NCBI GenBank assembly: GCA_030043545.1
Contig: JASHXM010000114.1
Location: 1 to 19,108, forward strand
Direction of reading: 5' to 3'
Length of the DNA: 19,108 nt
From: Thermoplasmata archaeon
GTDB lineage: Archaea; Thermoplasmatota; Thermoplasmata; Lutacidiplasmatales; UBA184
The notes under the pieces are model-generated. The model saw only the letters and a program-made list of their open reading frames with translations. It made no database searches and had not been told where the DNA came from. The translations under genes and the position numbers were made by a program. Shown here piece after piece: positions 13,781 through 19,108 of the stretch (its first letter is position 1; the number at the start of each line of letters is the position of its first letter).

Positions 13781-15133
13781 TCAGAACTCTCCGGTCTCGC
13801 CGGACTCCCCGGTCTCGTTGTCGATCAGCGGGCCGCCGTTGAACAGCACCGACTGGAGGCCCGCCTCCGTGAACTTGGCGAACGACGGGGGGAGCGCCGC
13901 GAACCCCTCCCCGTTCGTCGTGACGTGAGAGTTCACCGCAAGCCACCAGAGGAACGTGAGCAGCCACGTGGCGTCGTTCGCGTTCAGCGATCCGGAGTAC
14001 GCCCGGCCGAGGTCCGCGAACACCGCGGAGTAGACCGGTTCGACGATCGGATACGCCGACGCTCCCACCGCGTCGGCGAAGGAGACGTTCGCCCAGTCGC
14101 GCGACTTGGCCGCGGTACTGTTCGCCACGTTCACCAGGGCGGCCGTTGCGTTGCTCGGGCTCGGTCCCACGAATCCACCGTCCGGGTTCGCGAGCTGTGC
14201 CGCCGACACGTTCGGCGGGAGCGTCCCGGGCACGTCGAGGTACGCGACGGCGCCGGGCGTGTCGGCGAGGTCGCTCGCCGCCGCCGCGGCGTCGACCGCC
14301 GCGGTCCCGGTCGGCCAGTTCACGGTGGGGCCAACCCCGACGTCGGCCGACCAGGTGGCGTTCGAGTCGGCGAGATACGCGGTGAACGCGGCGTTGACGG
14401 CGGTTGAGGCGGAGCGATAGATCGGGTCGATCGGAGGCAAACTTCCGAGGTCGATTCCCGGATTCAGGGTCGCGATCGTCGGATCGGCCCACGAGGTGAT
14501 CGTACCGAGATAGATCCCCGCGACGGCCCGTCCGCTGAGGTGGAGAGCCCCGGAGATCCCCGGCAGGTTGTACTCGAGCGCCACCGGCACCGCGACCACC
14601 GGCACCACTTCGATCGCCGCACCGAGGTCCGCCCGGTCGGAGGCGTTCGGGAGGGAGTTCGAGACGACGAGGTCGACGGAGTGGGCGGAGAGGTTCGGAA
14701 CGTATCCGTCGCCCGAACTGGACACCGCGAGGAGGTGAACGCAGCCGCCGGACCAGAGCGAGAACGCGGACCCCCACTGCAGCAGGGATCCCTCGAGGAT
14801 CGGGTCGGCGGAGCCGCTGACGGCCGCCGAGAGGTTCACCGAGAGCCCGGCCGGGGCCCGCGCGCACTCGTCCGGTCCGAACACCCCGCCCTCGGCGTTC
14901 GGTTCGGTCGGACCGATCGCCCAGCCGGTGACATCGCCCACCGCGAGGGTGGCGCCGATCAGCACCAGCACGATCACTGCGGCGGCCCATCCATTGAGCC
15001 GGCGTGGACGGGGCACGACGAGGCCGGTCGCCCGAGCGTCGGCCTCGAAGCGGGCCCGCGCCTGCTCGACGTCGTCCTCGCCCGATGCCGCCATCGTTCC
15101 GGGGCCGCGAAGCCGCCCCCGAACCACGTACAC
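13781..15133 (-). CDS. PstS-like substrate-binding protein, membrane-anchored
   Basis: The 450-residue protein has a basic cytoplasmic N terminus, one hydrophobic anchor (about 48-66), and a periplasmic-binding-protein fold of the phosphate-binding PstS type. The best match is LPGISGALHLSG followed by AGIYLGTITSWADPTI and LNPGIDLGSLPP (189-233), close to the PstS signature. Residues that bind phosphate in PstS look changed: the SGSGT-type loop after the conserved Arg is RSAST (240-244), and the Asp after the second strand is Asn (VSNS, 157-160). No permease or ATPase gene is adjacent, so the ligand and partner are uncertain. The tail is acidic (NETGESGETGEF). The start is GTG at 15133, near the position expected from a TATA-like element at 15151-15160; ATG at 15094 is the alternative. 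Confidence 0.75.
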   Translation of the reverse strand: MYVVRGRLRGPGTMAASGEDDVEQARARFEADARATGLVVPRPRRLNGWAAAVIVLVLIGATLAVGDVTGWAIGPTEPNAEGGVFGPDECARAPAGLSVNLSAAVSGSADPILEGSLLQWGSAFSLWSGGCVHLLAVSSSGDGYVPNLSAHSVDLVVSNSLPNASDRADLGAAIEVVPVVAVPVALEYNLPGISGALHLSGRAVAGIYLGTITSWADPTIATLNPGIDLGSLPPIDPIYRSASTAVNAAFTAYLADSNATWSADVGVGPTVNWPTGTAAVDAAAAASDLADTPGAVAYLDVPGTLPPNVSAAQLANPDGGFVGPSPSNATAALVNVANSTAAKSRDWANVSFADAVGASAYPIVEPVYSAVFADLGRAYSGSLNANDATWLLTFLWWLAVNSHVTTNGEGFAALPPSFAKFTEAGLQSVLFNGGPLIDNETGESGETGEF

Positions 15134-15150
15134 GTCGGGGGGACGCCTAT

Positions 15151-15160
15151 GAACTTAACC
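15151..15160 (-). promoter_or_regulatory. TATA-like element of the PstS-like gene
   Basis: GGTTAAGTTC on the minus strand is centred about 23 bases before the GTG at 15133 and 61 before the ATG at 15094. The AT-rich island is distinct in its surroundings. It is assigned by position only. Confidence 0.4.
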
Positions 15161-15183
15161 CGACCGCGCGCGCCGCGCGAACG

Positions 15184-17601
15184 CTACGGGGCGGGGGGGT
15201 CGAGGTCTCCCGGGTGGACCGGAACGGCGAAGTCCGTCCCTTCCCACCGGTCCGCCTCCGGCCAGTAGAAGGTGAACTGCCACTCGGCCCCGACGCGATC
15301 GAGCGGCGGGAGGTCCACGAACGACACGCCGATCCCGGTCTCCGTGGAGTCCCGGTCCAGCTTCGTCCTCCAGCCGTCCGAGCTCGCGTGGATCCGGAAC
15401 CTCCGCTCGGCGATCACCCGGAGCGTCGCAGCCGGCGGGATCGAGACGGGGCGGTGGTTGAACTTCCAGACGGCCAACGGCGGGCGTCGGTGGCGGGTCT
15501 GGTACCGTTCCGCCACCGTCGCCTCGCGGTCGAAGACGACCCGATCGGTCGCCGAGCGGAGGAGCTTCAGGTACTCGGCATGGGCCCACGCGAGCGGCAT
15601 CGCCGCCTCGGTCGGCCGACCGAGCGCGAGGTGGAGCGCTGGCCGGTCGGCCTCGTCCCACACCTGCTCGGGCAGCAGTCCGTTCGCGGTCGCGAGCCGC
15701 TCCATCGTCTCGATCTGCGTCGTCGGATCTCGCCCGGCGGCGAGCTCGAAATGGCCCCGCTCCCCGACGAGGAGCGGCCAGGCGCGTCCGATCCCGTATC
15801 CGACGTACGGATGCCCGTCGGCGGTCTCCCCGTAGCCGTCGTGGTTGTACCGGCGCCAGACGCGTCCGAGCGGAGTGTCGACGGCGAGCAGCTGGTCGAC
15901 GACCCGCAACGACGCCGTGATCAGCGGGTCGTCGGGTCGCCGGATCCCGTACCGGACGAGGTCCAGGAATCCGCCGTCGACGATCTCGCGCGCCGGAAAG
16001 ACGTCCGGCTGCCCGGGCGGCAGGTTCGGCAGGCGGACCGTGCCCAGATCGACGCTCGCGGGCGCCGTCGGGTCGTCCATCCGGGCGGGCCGGATCCGGA
16101 CGTAGTGGCGCGGGACCCCCGGCACCATCGTCCCGTCCACCGTGGTCGTCCAGCCGTCGACCCGGGCCTCGAGGAAGTCGGCGTACTCCTGGATGAACCG
16201 CGCGGTCTCGGGATCGCGGTGCGCGCGGGCGAACCGGGAGCCGACCGTGAGGGCGGCGATCGTCGCCGCCAGCGTGGACGGCGAGTAGCCGCTCACCTCC
16301 TCCCACCGGTCCTGTTCCGTCGCCGGTCCGGCCCGGACGAGGAACCCGACCGCCCGGCGCACGAGGGGGTCCGGGTCGAACTCGCCGAGCTCTCCGGCCT
16401 CCTTGAGCCGAGCCGCGAGGAGCACCGGCGCCGCGACCTCGTCCAGTTGCACGCCCTGCCAGTAGGGGGTACCGTCGACCCAGAAGTTCTGGGGAAAGCC
16501 CCCGTCCGGCCGCTGGCGTGCCGCCAGGTAGATCAGCGCCCGGCGCGACGGCTCCGGCGTCCCCGTCGCGAACAGCGCGCTCGCCGTCTGCGCGAGGTCC
16601 CGGGTCCAGACCAGGTGGTACCCGCCCCGGTCCGCGTCGCTCTTCGCCGACCCCCACGGGATCGACAGTGAGGCGATGAACGCCCCCGGGAACACCTTGT
16701 CCTCGTGCGCGAGGAGGATCGAGTGGCTGGCGCGAAGGAGCTGCCCGCCGTCCCCGGACCGCGCCGCGAGCGGCAGCTCCCGGTTCGAGGTCCGGTTCCA
16801 CTGCTCGATGAACCGACGCTGGTGCACGTCGAACGGCGTCGCGAGCGACTCGAGCAGCGTCGTCGCCGCCGCGTCGATCGACTCCCCGAAGGCGAGCGCG
16901 AGCGTGAACTCGGTCTGCGCCGAGAGCGGCAACTCGCCGATCAGGGCGACGTTGCCGTCGGGGGCCCGGTCGAACTCCCACGCGAGCGAGCGGTGCTGGG
17001 TGACGTCGGTCCACCCGTCGCTCGCGCCGACGTAGCCGACCGAGCATCGGGACCACGGCAGGGAGGCGGCGAGCGCGAGCGCCACGCCGTCCTTCTCGGC
17101 GGCGAGGACCGGCCGGTCCATGAGATCGTAGACGGTCGCAGAGTTCCCCCAGCCGCCGACCCCCAGGTGCGGCGCCGCCAGCACGAACAGGCGGAGGCGG
17201 CCCGCGAGCTCCGGGCCGACCTCGACCCGCGTCTGGAGGAGCAGGCACGGCTGGTGCGGGTCGCCGAGGACGGTCTTCGTCACCCGGTAGCGGCCGTCCG
17301 GGTCCTCGGCCGTCACGGCGTAGCCGAGCGCGCGGGCGCTCGGCCGCGTCGTCGTCGACCGCAGGTGGCGCCGCTCCTCGTGGACGAACGACGCGCCGTC
17401 GGTGAGCAGGAACTGGAGGTCCCGAAGCTGCGGCTGGTCGATCCGAGGGAAGTACGCCTCGGTGACGATCCCCCGCCACAGCGTGTACCAGAGCCGAGTG
17501 TCGGCCGAGTAGGCGGTCCCCACTCCGTCCTTGTTGCTATGGGACCAGCGGGGCTCGATCCCCGGCCCCCCGAACGCGACCCGATCCCCGCGTGCCCGCA
17601 C
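15184..17601 (-). CDS. GH15 glucoamylase (glucan 1,4-alpha-glucosidase)
   Basis: This 805-residue protein is a prokaryotic-type glycoside hydrolase family 15 enzyme, which removes glucose from non-reducing ends of starch- or glycogen-like glucans. The N-terminal beta-sandwich includes GPGIEPRW and KDGVGTAYSADTRLWYTL. The (alpha/alpha)6 catalytic barrel follows with HLVWTRDLAQTASALFATG (WTRD, 332-335), GGFPQNFWVDG and WQGVQLDEVAAPVLLA. The acid glutamate is expected in RWEEVSGYSP (Glu434/435) and the base in LPEQVWDE (Glu645), in line with their positions in characterised bacterial homologues. No signal peptide is seen, so a cytoplasmic role in storage-glucan breakdown is likely. The start is GTG at 17601; a later GTG at 17580 is possible. 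No clear TATA box was found. A phosphohexomutase gene lies nearby but beyond two other genes. Confidence 0.92.
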   Translation of the reverse strand: MRARGDRVAFGGPGIEPRWSHSNKDGVGTAYSADTRLWYTLWRGIVTEAYFPRIDQPQLRDLQFLLTDGASFVHEERRHLRSTTTRPSARALGYAVTAEDPDGRYRVTKTVLGDPHQPCLLLQTRVEVGPELAGRLRLFVLAAPHLGVGGWGNSATVYDLMDRPVLAAEKDGVALALAASLPWSRCSVGYVGASDGWTDVTQHRSLAWEFDRAPDGNVALIGELPLSAQTEFTLALAFGESIDAAATTLLESLATPFDVHQRRFIEQWNRTSNRELPLAARSGDGGQLLRASHSILLAHEDKVFPGAFIASLSIPWGSAKSDADRGGYHLVWTRDLAQTASALFATGTPEPSRRALIYLAARQRPDGGFPQNFWVDGTPYWQGVQLDEVAAPVLLAARLKEAGELGEFDPDPLVRRAVGFLVRAGPATEQDRWEEVSGYSPSTLAATIAALTVGSRFARAHRDPETARFIQEYADFLEARVDGWTTTVDGTMVPGVPRHYVRIRPARMDDPTAPASVDLGTVRLPNLPPGQPDVFPAREIVDGGFLDLVRYGIRRPDDPLITASLRVVDQLLAVDTPLGRVWRRYNHDGYGETADGHPYVGYGIGRAWPLLVGERGHFELAAGRDPTTQIETMERLATANGLLPEQVWDEADRPALHLALGRPTEAAMPLAWAHAEYLKLLRSATDRVVFDREATVAERYQTRHRRPPLAVWKFNHRPVSIPPAATLRVIAERRFRIHASSDGWRTKLDRDSTETGIGVSFVDLPPLDRVGAEWQFTFYWPEADRWEGTDFAVPVHPGDLDPPAP

Positions 17602-17704
17602 GACCCGCTCCGAGGGGAGCCGAGACGCTTCGAGCCATCACTCTTGCCGGCGCGTGCCACCGGTCGGGCCCGCGCCCTTTTCTCGGGGCCGGAGTACCGC
17701 GGCC

Positions 17705-18556
17705 GTGGGACTCCTCGAGGTCGTACTGTTCGTGGTCCTCGGGGGCGTCGGCGCCGGCCTGGTCGGCTCGCTCACCGGCATGGGCGGTGCGGTCGTGATG
17801 ATCCCGGTGCTCGTCATCGGTTTCGACACCCCGTTCCCGATCGCCGCCGGCGCCGGCCTCGTGACCGTGCTGGCGACGTCGTCGACGACCGGCGCCGCCT
17901 ACCTCCGCGACCGGCTGGCCGACCTGAGGGTCGGGATGTTCCTCGAGATCGCGACGGTCCCCGGCGCGCTGATCGGCGCGACGCTCACGGTCCTCCTGAC
18001 GCATCAGCGCCTCGATAACGCGCTCCTGATCGCCCTCGGCGCGGTGCTCCTCAGCACGATCCCCGGGGCGTTCCGTCGTCGGGTCCGCGACCGCGGAGCT
18101 CCGGCGGAGCCCGACGCGCGGTCGACGCGCCTCGGCCTCTCGGGCACCTACGTGGACGAACAGGGGCGCCCGGTCCCCTACCGGGCTGCCGACACCTCGC
18201 CCGCGCTCGGCGTCGCTTTCGGGGCCGGCCTCGTCTCGGGCATGTTCGGCATCGGCGGCGGGGTCTTCAAGGTCCTCTCGATGGAGCACTACCTGCGCCT
18301 GCCGATCAAGGTCGCGACCGCGACGTCGAACTTCATGATCGGCGTCACGGCGGCCGCCGGCGCGGGCGTGCTGTTCGCCGCCGGCTACATCGACCCGCTG
18401 ATCGCCGCGCCGGCCGCGATCGGAACGGCCGCGGGCGCATGGGTCGGCTCCCGGGTGCTCCCCGGGCTCGCGAACCGGACCGTGCGGTACCTGTTCCTAC
18501 CGGTGATCGCCGCGCTCGCCGTGGAGACGATCCTCCGCGGGCTGGGGGTTGCATGA
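17705..18556 (+). CDS. TauE/SafE-family membrane permease
   Basis: The 283-residue protein belongs to the TauE/SafE (DUF81) family, whose members export sulfite, sulfoacetate or related anions. Two duplicated halves are visible. The first begins with VGLLEVVLFVVLGGVGAGLVGSLTG, then GMGGAVVMIPVLVI. The second has GAGLVSGMFGIGGGVFKVL and FMIGVTAAAGAGVLF. These are the expected GxGGG-type loops of the family. A charged loop of about 55 residues separates the halves. The longer upstream frame reads through Arg/Ser-rich codons unlike a membrane protein, so I take the GTG at 17705, with GGAG about 10 bases before it. It ends within the ATGA overlap of the next gene. The substrate is unknown and no sulfur gene is adjacent. 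Confidence 0.85.
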   Translation: MGLLEVVLFVVLGGVGAGLVGSLTGMGGAVVMIPVLVIGFDTPFPIAAGAGLVTVLATSSTTGAAYLRDRLADLRVGMFLEIATVPGALIGATLTVLLTHQRLDNALLIALGAVLLSTIPGAFRRRVRDRGAPAEPDARSTRLGLSGTYVDEQGRPVPYRAADTSPALGVAFGAGLVSGMFGIGGGVFKVLSMEHYLRLPIKVATATSNFMIGVTAAAGAGVLFAAGYIDPLIAAPAAIGTAAGAWVGSRVLPGLANRTVRYLFLPVIAALAVETILRGLGVA

Positions 18557-18960
18557 ACGCCGGAGCGGTCCGCGAGCGGGCCGCCGACCTGCCGGAGTCG
18601 GCCTACCGGACGATGGCCCTCGTCCTCCGGGTGGGGCTCGCGACCGCGCTGGTCCTCCTCGTCGGGGCTCTTGCGGCGTACCTGGCCGAGGCCCCGAGCC
18701 GAGGGTGGTCGGCCGGGATGGTGAACCCGTCGCTCGACTATCTCTCGCTCCCCGGGCTGGTCGGCGGTCTCGCGGCCGGCTCGCCGATCGCGATCCTGAC
18801 GCTCGGGGTGTTCGCGCTCGTCGCCACCCCCGTCCTCCGAGTCCTCTCCGGGCTCTACTTCTTCGAACGGAACGGAGAGCGCTCGCTCGCCGCCCTCGTC
18901 ACGACGGTGTTCCTATTGCTCCTGTTCGGGCTGTTCGTGCTGGGGCCGCTCGTGCGCTGA
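18553..18960 (+). CDS. DUF1634-family membrane protein
   Basis: This 135-residue protein has three hydrophobic spans: LRVGLATALVLLVGALAAYL, AGSPIAILTLGVFALVATPVLRVL, and the last span, FLLLLFGLFVLGPLV. The ATPVLRV segment and the FFERNGERSLAALVTTVFLL run are typical of DUF1634. The ATG overlaps the stop codon of the TauE gene (ATGA), so the two are almost certainly translated together. DUF1634 genes are often found next to TauE/SafE permeases and are thought to act with them, though the role is unproven. The upstream frame from 18439 lies inside the permease gene and is a shadow. Confidence 0.85.
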   Translation: MNAGAVRERAADLPESAYRTMALVLRVGLATALVLLVGALAAYLAEAPSRGWSAGMVNPSLDYLSLPGLVGGLAAGSPIAILTLGVFALVATPVLRVLSGLYFFERNGERSLAALVTTVFLLLLFGLFVLGPLVR

Positions 18961-18969
18961 CCGAGGCTC

Positions 18970-19108
18970 CTAGGCGGGGGCGGCGAGCGCCGTACGGATG
19001 GCGGCGAGCGCCCGGTCCGCGAGCGCCCGGGCGCCCGCCTCGTCCCGGCCCTCGGCGACGACGCGGAGGAGCGGTTCCGTGCCGGACGGACGGACGAGCA
19101 CCGAGCCG
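18970..19108 (-). CDS. Phosphohexomutase (phosphomannomutase/phosphoglucosamine mutase), C-terminal fragment
   Basis: The minus strand carries the end of a gene running off the window. The last 45 residues read GSVLVRPSGTEPLLRVVAEG followed by a helix ending in IRTALAAPA and a TAG stop. RPSGTEP is the phosphate-binding signature of domain 4 in alpha-D-phosphohexomutases, which move phosphate between C1 and C6 of sugars. It could be GlmM, phosphomannomutase or phosphoglucomutase; the fragment does not separate these. Only this part is visible, so the start and active-site serine lie outside. It converges on the DUF1634 gene with a 9-base gap. Confidence 0.88.
   Translation of the reverse strand, partial: GSVLVRPSGTEPLLRVVAEGRDEAGARALADRALAAIRTALAAPA

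Noticed and set aside
11463..13928. An 821-codon plus-strand frame rich in Arg, Glu and Asp
   Set aside because: It is antisense to the well-supported collagen-like and 4Fe-4S membrane protein genes and has the charged, low-complexity composition of antisense frames in GC-rich DNA.
1..19108. CRISPR array, insertion sequence, rRNA or replication origin
   Set aside because: I saw no regularly spaced repeats, transposase motifs, terminal inverted repeats or rRNA segments, and no Orc1/Cdc6 gene or clustered origin boxes.

Overview
This is a gene-dense, very GC-rich window that reads as archaeal, most likely a high-GC member of the Euryarchaeota/Thermoplasmatota. The clearest evidence is a complete archaeal-type class I release factor aRF1 (NIKS, GGQ and zinc-ribbon motifs). 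Supporting evidence is the set of TATA-box promoters lying about 25-40 bases before start codons, some implying leaderless mRNAs, a tRNA without encoded CCA, a membrane protein ending in a zinc ribbon, and glucoamylase and surface proteins of archaeal style. Placement within Thermoplasmatota is inference.

Layout. 1-2251: a MoaB-type molybdenum cofactor protein, two small VOC-fold proteins transcribed divergently, and a class I methyltransferase on the minus strand. 2402-4683: a plus-strand run of thioredoxin, aRF1 and a zinc-ribbon membrane protein. 4709-6157 (minus): a signal-anchored, sequon-rich surface protein. 6266-7330: a winged-helix (Lrp/AsnC-like) protein, followed by tRNA-Arg(CCU) at 7391-7465. 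7651-8383: a hypothetical gene with unusually low GC3 and spacer DNA. 8384-9225 (minus): an ArsR regulator coupled to an SRPBCC (AHSA1-like) gene. This pair is divergent from a carboxymuconolactone-decarboxylase/AhpD-like protein with a strong TATA box. 9976-10392: a third VOC protein. 10601-15133 (minus): a collagen-like membrane-anchored protein with three tandem disulfide-type domains, a polytopic membrane protein with two C-terminal 4Fe-4S sites, and a membrane-anchored PstS-like binding protein. 15184-17601 (minus): a GH15 glucoamylase. 17705-18960: a TauE/SafE permease overlapping a DUF1634 protein. 18970-19108 (minus): the C-terminal end of a phosphohexomutase cut by the window edge.

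How the parts fit together. Most genes are single transcription units or pairs, so the window looks like ordinary chromosomal backbone with accessory cell-surface and stress genes rather than one large operon. The best-supported functional units are thioredoxin/aRF1/membrane protein (possible shared transcript), ArsR+SRPBCC (four-base overlap) and TauE+DUF1634 (four-base overlap). The three minus-strand surface or membrane genes at 10601-15133 each have their own TATA-like element, so they are probably not an operon. The most unusual item is the collagen-like protein, in which three tandem domains each carry a Cys pair exactly 54 residues apart. Also notable are the PstS-like protein, which appears to lack canonical phosphate-binding residues, and the AhpD-like protein, which has Ser in place of the usual His of CxxCxxxH.
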